Part shown: positions 18,642 through 27,789 of the stretch, in pieces
How the letters are laid out: each line of letters starts with the position of its first letter
Numbering within the stretch: position 1 is the stretch's first letter
NCBI GenBank assembly: GCA_044227925.1
Contig: JBGAVW010000002.1
Coordinates: 109,110 to 173,109 of the forward strand
Direction: 5' to 3'
From: JADJLQ01 sp044227925
GTDB lineage: Bacteria; Bacteroidota; Bacteroidia; Chitinophagales; Saprospiraceae
DNA: 64,000 nucleotides
Position numbers and translations under genes: made by a program
The notes under the pieces: model-generated
The model's database searches: none
What the model saw: only the letters and a program-made list of their open reading frames with translations
What the model was told of the DNA's origin: nothing

Positions 18642-21600
18642 TTATTTTAGTTGATTGATGATCTTATTATAGTATTCAGAAAATCGGGTATCAATGGAAT
18701 TTGCAATTTCAAGCCATTTTCTCGCACTCACTTTATCTTCCAGCTTGATATATGCCTTGACCAGATTGATTGTTGTTTGAAAATCTGAATCGTCAAAGCT
18801 ATGGGATTTTTCGTAAAGTTGCACGGCTTCTTTAATATTTCCTTCCTGCATGGCTATATTTCCCAGATTATTAAGGATCGAAGCATTATTTGGTGAAAAA
18901 CGCAATGCTTCTACCAAAATGTCTTTAGCCTCTGAAAAACGCCCACTTTGAGCCAATACCACTGCATATTTATTCTTAATATACACATTATAAGGCTCGT
19001 ACAGATATTGATTTTTTAATGCTGCCAGGCTGCCCTCGTTTATCCTGGCGTAGACTTTGAATGATTGGTCTTTGTAGTTCTTAATTACTTTGTCTGTTTC
19101 GTACGTTTTGCCCACGATTCCTGCTGGGTGGTAAAGTGAAGGCCTGTAAACCTTTCTAGCCTCATTCATAGGGATCAGGTCGGGAAAATTTCCTTTGTTT
19201 ATTTCCAGGTGGTATCTTTTGGCCGCAGTCTCCCAGGCATCATTAAACTCGGCACTGCCTATCAAGGTGGTTTCTATAGGTAACCATACTTTATCCTGCG
19301 ATATGATTACATCACGTGGATTAAAGCCCATCGATTCAACCGATGTCGAGGGGATATTTAAATCAAAGGCCATAAATATATGACCCGGAACATCTATAAA
19401 TGCTGTAGGTATACCAATGTTTTCAAGTACAGAGCAATACAGTGCGACAAAATCATCGCAGTCACCACTTTTCTTTTTCAATGTCTCTCCCGGATATTGT
19501 AGAAAATCGATGATATTGGCATTTGAAGACACATTATAATAGCTCAGGTCAGGATCCGGTGTATACACCAGTTTTTCAAATCGGAGCATGGCATACAATT
19601 GCATGGCTTTTAACAGATTATCTGGCAACGGTACCTGAATTACTGAATTAAAAAGAGAATTACTGGTATTGGCATATTCTGCCATAGGCCCTGGGCCAAC
19701 ACTAATAAACGAAGCAATTCTTCTTTTATCAGACCAATTTATAGCATTGCGCGGATTTAGGGTAAATGGCTTGGTGCGTTGACTGGATTTGGGTTTTTCT
19801 TCATAGATATAATTTACCGTCACTTTTGCCTGTAACTTCTGGCTCTGATTATTTTCCAACACTTTGGGTAATAATATCGCAGACAGATCGATTGTATTGT
19901 TAGAAAATGCTGTGATCACCCCACCCTGCATGATGCTGGCTTCCTTCATAATCTCCGGTATGTCTACTGAAATCTGATTGTATCGGATGGGTAAATTGGT
20001 ATTATTGGTTAATGTCAGACTTCCTACAGGGAGCAGATTGGTTTCACTGTAGTTTAAATACAATGATGGATAAATATCATTCAATTTTACATCGGTAATT
20101 GACAATGGATCTTCATTTTTTGAAATTTGAGCCCTCAGTTCAGTACTGCTCTGCAAGGCAGATTTGTATTCTGCATTTTGAGGTTCCAGACTTTGTGCTT
20201 TTTGAAATGATTTGACGGCATCGTAAACCAATCCTCTTGACAAATCAGATTGTCCAAGGCCAAACCAAAGTGACGCATTTTCAGGAAAATTTCGGGTAAG
20301 CTTTTTATATATTTCGGAGGCTTCATCGAATAAATTGGACCTGGTATACAGTCTTGCCAATTTCTCCTCATATTTTTTAACTTTTTCAGTGGACTCTTTA
20401 AAAGATACAGATCCGCTTTTTTTAAGAGATTGATTAAGGTGTAAAATGGCCGATTTATATTGATCTATGGCTTTTTGATTATTATTTATGGCTTCGTATG
20501 CCTCTCCGAGTGGGCCCAATAGATTTTTATTAGTGGGGTCCAATTTCAGAGCGCGCTCAATTTGAATACTTGCTTCGGCGGCATTTCCCACTGCCAACTC
20601 AGCCAATCCAATTTTTGAAATCAATTCGATATTGTCTCTATCATTTAATAGAAGTTGCTTGTAAAGAGATAAAGCTTCGGTTGGATTATTATTGACAAAA
20701 GTGATTTCAGCCAGCTGCAATTTCCACTTGGTTTCATTGGGCCTTATCGAAAGCAAATATTGATAGGCGGTAAGTGCCTCATCGAATTTTTTAATCCCTT
20801 TTAAGCCAATGGCCTGATATTCCTTAATATTCAGTGATTGATTTGCATCCAGTTTATTAGAATATATCTGAAGGGCATTACGGGCATTTTTTTCAAGTTC
20901 CGCATACTTTTTACCAAGTTCCAGCGTGCGTAAATAAGAAATATATTCAGATATAAATGGCCGATTGCTTTTCTGTAACAGGTCTATCGCCCTCAGGATA
21001 TGTCGCTCCGCCTCTGAGGCCAGGGCTTGTAATTCATAGTCAGGGGCATCGTTTTTTTGTTTTAGCTGAAAAAGATTCAGATCCAATTCGTGTACATTTT
21101 TCCATACAGCGGTTTGTTCTGGCGCCCAATCTACAATATTAGTCCGTATATATCTTGCATTGGTGAGGGACGAAATGGTGTTCAGTTTTTCAAGCACATC
21201 GGCTACAGAATCAAGACTCTGTAACAGCAGGGGTTTGAGAAAAGTCTGGCTCATCACTTTACCCGATTCTTCTACAATAGCCTGGTAATTTTCCTGCGTG
21301 GCCAATCGCCAGAAAAGGTTGGAAAAACCCTGGGAGAGACTCCGTTGAATTACCTGGTCCCTGGGGTTGATATTGTAGGCCGTCTTGAGAACATTCAGTC
21401 CTTTTATCAGGTCTATATTTTTTGCAAGCAATTCTTTACCCAGGTCTACATATGCTAATGAGACGAACTGAACCATTTTGGCAGGGCGGCCCATGTATCG
21501 AAGTGCGTTTTGGTATGCTGCATAGGCTTCGTCGGGCATTCCCTTTTTCCTGTAATAATTGCCTAATCCGAAAAAATTATCAAATCCAACGGTAGGGGTA

Positions 21601-22706
21601 CTTTTTGCAGATGGATTCATAGCGATCAATTTATACCTTCTGCATTTATCCTGAAAAATGGACATTTCGTTTATTTCAAATGGTCTCCCGGCCGATACCA
21701 TGACCAAAGAGTCGGCTCCACTCCGGTCCTGGCTCAAAAGCCCATATTTGGAGGCTCCGGGAAGGTTATTTTTAAAGGCGACTATCAGTTTTTCACCATC
21801 TATATCGAATCCAAATAAATTTTGTGGTGCATCGACAGGCACCTGAATCTGAAAAGTTTGTGTTTTTTTATCGGTCCTGATTAATACTTCATAATTAAAT
21901 GGGTTGATCGTTACATCATCCGCTTTAGAGAGATTCAATCCATCTTTGTCACCTGCACTAAATATTTTAATAGGTTTGTCAGTCCAGGTAAAGGCTTGTA
22001 ATTCATTCATGGATTTATTCCAAAGCCAGGCATATCCCAGCGGGTCTATATAAAAACTCCCAATATTGCCTTTTCTATCGTCGGGTTTTGATGCATCCGC
22101 ATACAATCGGGTATTATTGAGGGGTTTGCCATCAGGTAAAAATTTTAAAGCAGCATTCAGTTTATCATCGAGTACATAAAGATTTCCGGCCATATCGGAT
22201 TGCATACTTACCGGAGATACTATTCCATTTAATTGTATACTTTTTAATACATTACCTTCAGTGTTAAAAGTGAGCAATAGACCACTTTCTTCGAGCACCA
22301 TCAGATTGCCCTCGGGGTTCATCACCATGCCCACCGGTTTTTTAATTTTTGTATCCCCTTTACCTGTGATTTTCGTAAAATTTCCCTGAACTATATTATA
22401 GACATCAATCGATTTTTCCTTTGGTAACAATGCAAATACCGATTTCGAATTGACCGCCAGATCGAGCGCATCTCCATTTAACTTTATTGACATTTGGTGA
22501 TTTCCATTGTCTTTGATTACTTCAATGTTGTTTTTCTTATCCGATGAGATATAATAAAACAAATCAGAAGCGCTGGTAACCCCTTTATATACATTCAAAC
22601 CGGAAGGATTTCTTGGCTTGATGCTAATATTTGATGGAAGACTTTGGGATAATGTAAAATGTATGCCTGAAAGGCAGATAAAAAATAAAAAGGAAATTTT
22701 CTTCAT
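18642..22706 (-). CDS. secreted beta-propeller / TPR / transglutaminase-like protein
   Basis: The 1354-residue product has a signal peptide (1-20), an NHL/propeller-like part (about 35-330; repeated GMVMNPEGNLMVLEESG-type strands), a long TPR array (about 370-860; AYAAYQNALRYMG, ALTAYQYLLSIRPNE, AIDQYKSAILHLN), a beta-rich section with DUF3857-like character, a transglutaminase-like fold with Cys1083 (SGDCDDFVALYC) and His1109 (VPGHIFMAFD), and a final TPR pair (LNNLGNIAMQEGNIKEAVQLYEK). The protease-like core may be active or a binding scaffold. First gene of the FecR-CHASE2 operon; nothing comparable in the window. Confidence 0.85.
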   Translation of the reverse strand: MKKISFLFFICLSGIHFTLSQSLPSNISIKPRNPSGLNVYKGVTSASDLFYYISSDKKNNIEVIKDNGNHQMSIKLNGDALDLAVNSKSVFALLPKEKSIDVYNIVQGNFTKITGKGDTKIKKPVGMVMNPEGNLMVLEESGLLLTFNTEGNVLKSIQLNGIVSPVSMQSDMAGNLYVLDDKLNAALKFLPDGKPLNNTRLYADASKPDDRKGNIGSFYIDPLGYAWLWNKSMNELQAFTWTDKPIKIFSAGDKDGLNLSKADDVTINPFNYEVLIRTDKKTQTFQIQVPVDAPQNLFGFDIDGEKLIVAFKNNLPGASKYGLLSQDRSGADSLVMVSAGRPFEINEMSIFQDKCRRYKLIAMNPSAKSTPTVGFDNFFGLGNYYRKKGMPDEAYAAYQNALRYMGRPAKMVQFVSLAYVDLGKELLAKNIDLIKGLNVLKTAYNINPRDQVIQRSLSQGFSNLFWRLATQENYQAIVEESGKVMSQTFLKPLLLQSLDSVADVLEKLNTISSLTNARYIRTNIVDWAPEQTAVWKNVHELDLNLFQLKQKNDAPDYELQALASEAERHILRAIDLLQKSNRPFISEYISYLRTLELGKKYAELEKNARNALQIYSNKLDANQSLNIKEYQAIGLKGIKKFDEALTAYQYLLSIRPNETKWKLQLAEITFVNNNPTEALSLYKQLLLNDRDNIELISKIGLAELAVGNAAEASIQIERALKLDPTNKNLLGPLGEAYEAINNNQKAIDQYKSAILHLNQSLKKSGSVSFKESTEKVKKYEEKLARLYTRSNLFDEASEIYKKLTRNFPENASLWFGLGQSDLSRGLVYDAVKSFQKAQSLEPQNAEYKSALQSSTELRAQISKNEDPLSITDVKLNDIYPSLYLNYSETNLLPVGSLTLTNNTNLPIRYNQISVDIPEIMKEASIMQGGVITAFSNNTIDLSAILLPKVLENNQSQKLQAKVTVNYIYEEKPKSSQRTKPFTLNPRNAINWSDKRRIASFISVGPGPMAEYANTSNSLFNSVIQVPLPDNLLKAMQLYAMLRFEKLVYTPDPDLSYYNVSSNANIIDFLQYPGETLKKKSGDCDDFVALYCSVLENIGIPTAFIDVPGHIFMAFDLNIPSTSVESMGFNPRDVIISQDKVWLPIETTLIGSAEFNDAWETAAKRYHLEINKGNFPDLIPMNEARKVYRPSLYHPAGIVGKTYETDKVIKNYKDQSFKVYARINEGSLAALKNQYLYEPYNVYIKNKYAVVLAQSGRFSEAKDILVEALRFSPNNASILNNLGNIAMQEGNIKEAVQLYEKSHSFDDSDFQTTINLVKAYIKLEDKVSARKWLEIANSIDTRFSEYYNKIINQLK

Positions 22707-22740
22707 GAACTATTGGCTATGCTTTAAATGGGATTGGGTT

Positions 22741-22748
22741 CAAAATTA
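22741..22748 (-). promoter_or_regulatory. -7 promoter box of the cyclase operon
   Basis: The minus strand reads TAATTTTG, an exact TAnnTTTG match, 34 bases upstream of the first operon gene. No clear -33 TTTG was found upstream, so confidence is moderate. The divergent YjbR gene starts 86 bases to the right. Confidence 0.4.
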
Positions 22749-22833
22749 AGATTTTAAAAGGATTTTTTTTAATATTTGTCTCTTTAAAAAAGCTATTCGT
22801 CTGCATGGCAGTTTTTAACTTTTTCTTTTTAGA

Positions 22834-23175
22834 ATGAATCCATCCGAACTACAAGCGTACTGTGCTGCTTTCAAAGGTGCGAGCCAGGATTTAAAATGGG
22901 GAGCCGATCTTTGTTTTAGTGTTGCAGGTAAACTATTTTGTGTGATCGATACTGCGCATGATGATGCAGTAGCCTTCAAAACCACACCCGAGGAATTTAT
23001 CACGTTAACAGAGCGAGACGGAATAGTGCCTGCCCCGTACACTGCACGATATCATTGGGTATTGGTCAAAAACAGATCAGCGCTAAAAAAATCAGAATGG
23101 AAAAAATACATCAAAAAATCCTATGAACTGGTATTTGAAAAGCATACAAAAAAAGAAAAATTGAAAGTCATGTGA
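22834..23175 (+). CDS. MmcQ/YjbR family protein
   Basis: The 113-residue protein fits the YjbR/CyaY-fold family: LQAYCAAFKGASQDLKWGADLCFSVAGKLFCVID, then VAFKTTPEEFITLTERDGIVPAPYTARYHWV and a basic C-terminus. Members are called DNA-binding on the basis of fold; the biological role is not established. It starts the rightward gene series that includes the two PycTM-like genes (39 bases downstream) and is divergent from the cyclase operon. Confidence 0.88.
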   Translation: MNPSELQAYCAAFKGASQDLKWGADLCFSVAGKLFCVIDTAHDDAVAFKTTPEEFITLTERDGIVPAPYTARYHWVLVKNRSALKKSEWKKYIKKSYELVFEKHTKKEKLKVM

Positions 23176-23214
23176 GATGGATTATTTATTTTTAGTCCTA
23201 GTTTAAAGATCATA

Positions 23215-23754
23215 ATGAGTCAAAAACCAGACATCAATCCGGAAGATACCAATGTGCTTACTGCCTATGATGAATCTTTTATACCCTGGACGGTATATGC
23301 CAATCTGCAATCATCTATTCAGTTTGCTGATAATAAAATCAATCTTTTATTTGTAATCGCCGGTATCGTATTCTCCATTATTATAGGTGAAGCAGATCAT
23401 TTTAAAGAACAAAACATGGTATTTCAGGTGATATTTATATTGTTTCTGGTAGCCATGGTTCCGTTTATGTATTATAGCATACGCACTGTAGCTGCCCAGG
23501 TAAAACACAAACCGGATGTAGCTTCGCGAAAAATTTATTTTTTTGGCGATATTCTCAGCATGCAAGCCAGCCAATACATCGACCGGTTCAAGTCATTTCC
23601 GAGGAAAGATCATTACGATGAATTGCTATTGCAAATACATAACCTGAGCCATATAGCAGAAAGAAAATTTTCAAATTATACAAAGGCGCTGTACGTACTG
23701 TGTGTTATGATTATTCAAGTAATGTTATTATTAATAGTAAAGGTGATAGGATGA
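23215..23754 (+). CDS. PycTM-like (DUF5706) membrane effector 1
   Basis: The 179-residue protein resembles the effector half of Pycsar anti-phage systems (DUF5706/PycTM), in which a cyclic pyrimidine nucleotide triggers membrane damage. Visible features are QSSIQFADNKINLLFVIAGIVFS (first TM helix about 42-62), a second TM helix (about 72-92), the KIYFFGDILSMQASQYI motif (about 118-134) and a C-terminal TM helix (about 157-178). No HD domain is fused, unlike many Bacteroidota relatives. Its stop overlaps the start of a close paralogue. No adjacent standalone cyclase gene is seen. Family assignment rests on motif recognition. Confidence 0.75.
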   Translation: MSQKPDINPEDTNVLTAYDESFIPWTVYANLQSSIQFADNKINLLFVIAGIVFSIIIGEADHFKEQNMVFQVIFILFLVAMVPFMYYSIRTVAAQVKHKPDVASRKIYFFGDILSMQASQYIDRFKSFPRKDHYDELLLQIHNLSHIAERKFSNYTKALYVLCVMIIQVMLLLIVKVIG

Positions 23755-24332
23755 TGGGACTTCACGAAGCCAAACCGGAAAAACATGAACACGATGCGTA
23801 TTATCCCTATGATCAGCAAGGAAGTATTTTTGGCGCAGCCGATGAATCCTTTGTACCCTGGAATATATACATGACTCTTCAATCTTCTATTCAATTTGCT
23901 GATTATAAAATCAATTTATTATTTGTAATTGCAGGTATATTACTATCTATCGTGATTGATAGCACAGATGACTTTAGTACTTCTTCGCTCGGATACAAAG
24001 CATGTTTTGTCTTGTTTTTGATAGTGATGGTTCCTTTTTTATATTATAGTATTCTTACGGTGGCTGCCCATACCCGCAGCAAACCCGATGTAAAAAGCAA
24101 AAAACTCTATTTTTTTGGTGAGATAGCATCTATGCCTACCTCTGAATATATAAACACCTTCAGGGCATGCACCAGGCAAGAGCATTATGATGAGCTACTA
24201 TTGCAGATTCACAATTTAAGTAATATAGCATTGGGGAAATTTAAAAATTACGGTAAAGCCCTGTACCTGCTGTGTATCCTGATTGGATTGCTATTGATCA
24301 TGCTCGGTTTAAAATCATTTGGTAATGGATAG
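23751..24332 (+). CDS. PycTM-like (DUF5706) membrane effector 2
   Basis: Paralogue of the preceding gene: by eye more than half of aligned residues are identical, including SSIQFADYKINLLFVIAG, VMVPFLYYSILTVAAH, KLYFFGEIASM and HYDELLLQIHNLSNIA. It is 193 residues with the same three TM helices and a slightly longer N-terminal tail. The ATG at 23751 overlaps the upstream TGA (ATGA), so the earlier in-frame ATG at 23700 inside gene 1 is unlikely to be used. A second ATG follows at 23754. The pair looks like a recent tandem duplication producing a translationally coupled, perhaps hetero-oligomeric, membrane complex. Confidence 0.75.
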   Translation: MMGLHEAKPEKHEHDAYYPYDQQGSIFGAADESFVPWNIYMTLQSSIQFADYKINLLFVIAGILLSIVIDSTDDFSTSSLGYKACFVLFLIVMVPFLYYSILTVAAHTRSKPDVKSKKLYFFGEIASMPTSEYINTFRACTRQEHYDELLLQIHNLSNIALGKFKNYGKALYLLCILIGLLLIMLGLKSFGNG

Positions 24333-24353
24333 TACTACCTTCTATTTATTTTA

Positions 24354-25121
24354 ATGGACATTCAACCCTATCTGGACCGAATTCATTTTTTGAAAAAACC
24401 AGAAGTCTCTGCAGATGTTTTATTTCAATTACAAAAAAATCACCTTCTGCATGTGCCATTCGAAAATCTGGACATTCACTATAGAAAGAAAATAAAGCTC
24501 GACCCGGAGAGCCAGTATACAAAAATCGTAGAAAACAAAAGAGGAGGTTTCTGCTATGAACTCAACTCGTTATTCAATGAATTATTAAAAACCATCGGCT
24601 TTGACTCTTATCTCATTTCTGCCAGGGCATTCATAGAAAATGATACCTATGGAAAAGAATATGACCATATGGCTGTGGTGGTAAAATTGGATGGAAAATC
24701 GTATTTGGCAGATGTTGGTTTTGGTAAATTCACTTTAGAGCCTCTCGAAATTGCAGTCGGTGTACCCCAGCATGATGAACATGGTTTGTTTATATTTGAT
24801 GAGTACCCGGGTGGGTATTATCGCGTCAGCAAATTGGAAAACAATATATTGACGCCTGAATACATTTTCACACTGAAATCAAGAAAGCTGGATGAGTTTG
24901 AACCCATGTGCGAATATCATCAGGTCAGTCCGTTATCCCACTTTACCCGAAAGAAGGTAATTTCTCTTGCCCGTCCCCAGGGTCGAATTACACTTACTAA
25001 TGATACCTTGAAAATAAACGATGGTGACGGAACTGAGATCATACCTATTGCAAATAATGAATTTAACCACTATTTGCAGAACTATTTTAACATACATCTA
25101 AAATCTGACCTGGCAGATTGA
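24354..25121 (+). CDS. nat: arylamine N-acetyltransferase
   Basis: Transfers acetyl (or related acyl) groups from CoA to arylamines or hydrazines. The 255-residue protein has the full NAT triad: Cys67 in RGGFCYELN, His105 in YDHMAVVV and Asp120 in LADVGFG. The N-terminal HVPFENLDIHY is the family hallmark and length is typical (about 255-280). It follows the PycTM pair by 21 bases on the same strand, so it could share their transcript, although no functional link is apparent. Confidence 0.93.
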   Translation: MDIQPYLDRIHFLKKPEVSADVLFQLQKNHLLHVPFENLDIHYRKKIKLDPESQYTKIVENKRGGFCYELNSLFNELLKTIGFDSYLISARAFIENDTYGKEYDHMAVVVKLDGKSYLADVGFGKFTLEPLEIAVGVPQHDEHGLFIFDEYPGGYYRVSKLENNILTPEYIFTLKSRKLDEFEPMCEYHQVSPLSHFTRKKVISLARPQGRITLTNDTLKINDGDGTEIIPIANNEFNHYLQNYFNIHLKSDLAD

Positions 25122-25211
25122 CCTGGTACCGGTTTCAATGATATTGGTCATTCCATTGCATGATTTTTTTCACCTTGTAATTGCTTTTTATTGACTCCCT
25201 TTGATGTACAT

Positions 25212-25991
25212 ATGGCAAACATCTCTTCATCTTCTATTTCAAAAATATTCTTGCAGGAAATGGGGGAGATAGCCGTTTTCACTGGTCGCTTTATGAGCAC
25301 ATGGTGGAAACCAAGATACGAATGGCATGAATTTTTTAAACAATGTTTTATAATCGGGTATAAATCGTTACCCTTAGTCGGTATGACGGCCTTTATAATG
25401 GGATTGGTACTTACCATGCAGCTCCGGCCATCGATGGTGCACTATGGGGTAGAATCACAAATTCCCATGATAGTGGGTATAGCCATTGTGAGGGAAGTGG
25501 GTCCTGTGCTTACAGCCTTGATCTTTGCCGGCAAAATTGGAAGCAGTATCGGTGCTGAACTAGGGTCTATGAAAGTGACGGAGCAAATAGATGCTATGGA
25601 AGTAAGTGGTACCAATCCTTTCAAATACCTGGTAGTGACCCGTGTGCTGGCCTCTACCATGATGTTACCTATTCTCATCATATTAGGTGATGCTATTTCT
25701 CTTTATGGATCTTATATAGGAGTAAATGTAAAAGGGGTTACCAGTTTTCAATCCTTTTGGAAACAGGTATTTGATAATTTATTATTTAGCGATGTGATTC
25801 CTGCCTTTGTCAAAAGTTTTTTCTTTGGTTTTGCTGTGGGTATCATTGGTTGTTACAAAGGATATTACAGTAAAAAGGGCACCGAAGGTGTAGGCCGATC
25901 TGCTAATTCCTCAGTGGTGGTTTCTTCGGTAATCATTTTTATTATTGATTTATTAGCTGTGCAGATCACTGATTTATTAGGATACAATTAA
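25212..25991 (+). CDS. mlaE: MlaE-type lipid ABC transporter permease
   Basis: Inner-membrane permease of an MCE/Mla-type phospholipid transporter. The 259-residue protein has about five TM helices and the family motifs ALPLVGMTAFIMG-like (SLPLVGMTAFIMGLVL), IAIVREVGPVLTALIFAGKIGSS and GAELGSMKVTEQIDAMEVSG, the last being the coupling-helix EQ-DAL region. I chose the ATG at 25212 (MANISSSS) over a TTG seven codons earlier. The stop overlaps the ATPase start by one base (TAATG). Confidence 0.92.
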   Translation: MANISSSSISKIFLQEMGEIAVFTGRFMSTWWKPRYEWHEFFKQCFIIGYKSLPLVGMTAFIMGLVLTMQLRPSMVHYGVESQIPMIVGIAIVREVGPVLTALIFAGKIGSSIGAELGSMKVTEQIDAMEVSGTNPFKYLVVTRVLASTMMLPILIILGDAISLYGSYIGVNVKGVTSFQSFWKQVFDNLLFSDVIPAFVKSFFFGFAVGIIGCYKGYYSKKGTEGVGRSANSSVVVSSVIIFIIDLLAVQITDLLGYN

Positions 25992-26770
25992 TGGGAACAG
26001 CATTAGCATATGATACAGAAAGCAAGGTAAAAAACCTGGATAAGGAATGTGTATTATCCATAGATCATGTATTCAAATCATTTGGAGATCATCATGTCCT
26101 TGTTGATTTCAACCTGAAATTATATAAAGGTGAAAATGTGGTCATCTTCGGCAAATCAGGGTCAGGTAAGTCGGTACTTATAAAATGTATAATTGGATTA
26201 TTACGGCCCGATCAGGGTAAGATCACTGTACTGGATCAGGATGTATTGAGTATGAATCATGAAGAGCTGGATCAAATGAGGGCCAAGGTGGGGTTTTTAT
26301 TTCAAAGTAATGCCCTGTATGACTCTATGACCGTGCGTGAAAATCTGGAGTTTCCACTTCGCAGACATTGGATTATTCTCGAGCAGGCTGAAGTAGACAG
26401 ATTGGTAGAGGAATCATTAGAAGATGTAGGTCTGCTGCACACCATTGACCTTATGCCGTCCGAACTTTCGGGAGGTATGCGCAAGAGGATCGCATTAGCC
26501 CGTACCCTGATACTTAAACCACAAATCATTCTGTATGACGAACCTACCACTGGCCTTGACCCTATTACAGGTAACGAAATCATAGACCTAATGATCGAAA
26601 TACAAAAAAAATACAATACCGCATCGCTGGTGATATCACATGATATGAATTGCATCAGAAAAGTATCCGACAGAGTAGTGATGCTGATCGAGGGTACATG
26701 TTATAAAGTAGGGAGTTTCGAGGAAGTATCGACCTCAGTGGATCCCCAAATTAAATCATTTTTTAGCTGA
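25991..26770 (+). CDS. mlaF: MlaF-type ABC transporter ATPase
   Basis: ATPase of the lipid transporter. The 259-residue protein has Walker A GKSGSGKS at 54-61, the Q-loop FLFQSNALYDSMTV, the signature ELSGGMRKRIALARTL, Walker B IILYDEPTTGLDP and the switch His in LVISHDMN. It sits between permease and MCE genes with overlap on one side and a 6-base gap on the other, so the three form one operon. MlaB- and MlaC-like genes are absent here, as is usual in Bacteroidota. Confidence 0.94.
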   Translation: MGTALAYDTESKVKNLDKECVLSIDHVFKSFGDHHVLVDFNLKLYKGENVVIFGKSGSGKSVLIKCIIGLLRPDQGKITVLDQDVLSMNHEELDQMRAKVGFLFQSNALYDSMTVRENLEFPLRRHWIILEQAEVDRLVEESLEDVGLLHTIDLMPSELSGGMRKRIALARTLILKPQIILYDEPTTGLDPITGNEIIDLMIEIQKKYNTASLVISHDMNCIRKVSDRVVMLIEGTCYKVGSFEEVSTSVDPQIKSFFS

Positions 26771-26776
26771 TGTATT

Positions 26777-27778
26777 ATGAAAAAAAGTAAAGATTATATT
26801 AAACTGGGTGTTTTTGTAATCGCCGGACTCGCCTCGTTAATTATACTGTTGTATATGATCGGGAAGAATAGAAATTTATTTGATAAAACCATCACTGTAC
26901 AAACCAGGTTTGAAAATGTACACGGCCTGATGATAGGGAATAATGTCCGATTTGCCGGAATAGATGTAGGTACCGTAAAAGATATAGAAATAGTGAATGA
27001 CTCATGCATAGAAGTGAGCATGATACTAAAAAAAGAAATGGATAAAATAATAAAAAAGAATGCAATAGTCACTATAGGCACTGAAGGATTCGTGGGATAC
27101 AAATTAATAAACATTGAAAACAAAAACGAAAATGCCCCTTATGTACAAAACGGAGATCTGTTGAGTGCCAAAAGCGGTCCCGACACCGATGAATTAATCG
27201 AAAGCGTGGACAAAACCATAGCAGAAATATCTACCGCATCCATACAACTCAAAGAAATACTTCAAAAAGTAAATACCAGCGATGCTCTGTGGACTCTAAC
27301 TAAAGACGATGGCCTAAGGCAAAAGCTACACAGCTCCTTAAACCAAATACAATCAATGTCTAAAAACCTGAATACTGCCAGCAGAAATATCCAAACTATG
27401 ACTAAACATATAACGGATTCCAATGGATTGATGAATACGTTGATTTACGACACTTCATTTTCCGACCAACTTACTAAAACATTATACTCTATTGAAAATA
27501 TTGGGAATACGGTAGAGGGGTTTGAAGATAAATTATCCGGGTCTTTGGATGAATTAACAAAGAATGTACAACATGGAAATGGTGTAATCCCAACGCTTAT
27601 TAATGACAGCACGGTTACCAAAAAATTAAATACAGGACTGGACCAATTGGTAATTGCAAGCAAAAATCTAAATCAAAACATGGAAGCATTGAAACACAAT
27701 TTTTTATTCAGGAGATACTTTAAAAAACTGGAAAAAGCCCGACAAGACTCATTAAAGAAAGGCAAAGTTGCCAAATAA
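26777..27778 (+). CDS. mlaD: MlaD/MCE-domain lipid-binding protein
   Basis: Membrane-anchored substrate-binding subunit of the transporter. The 333-residue protein has one N-terminal TM helix (about 9-28), an MCE domain (about 38-115; TRFENVHGLMIGNNVRFAGIDVGTVKDIEI), and a long helical C-terminal part (about 140-320) rich in Asn/Ser/Thr, likely forming the tube or needle seen in larger MCE proteins. Co-directional with mlaE and mlaF; last gene of the operon, convergent with the nitroreductase. Confidence 0.92.
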   Translation: MKKSKDYIKLGVFVIAGLASLIILLYMIGKNRNLFDKTITVQTRFENVHGLMIGNNVRFAGIDVGTVKDIEIVNDSCIEVSMILKKEMDKIIKKNAIVTIGTEGFVGYKLINIENKNENAPYVQNGDLLSAKSGPDTDELIESVDKTIAEISTASIQLKEILQKVNTSDALWTLTKDDGLRQKLHSSLNQIQSMSKNLNTASRNIQTMTKHITDSNGLMNTLIYDTSFSDQLTKTLYSIENIGNTVEGFEDKLSGSLDELTKNVQHGNGVIPTLINDSTVTKKLNTGLDQLVIASKNLNQNMEALKHNFLFRRYFKKLEKARQDSLKKGKVAK

Positions 27779-27789
27779 TGTATTCTGGT

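Noticed and set aside
23700..23750. Upstream ATG start for the second PycTM-like gene
   Set aside because: It would add 17 residues wholly inside the first gene; the ATGA overlap at 23751 is the more natural start.
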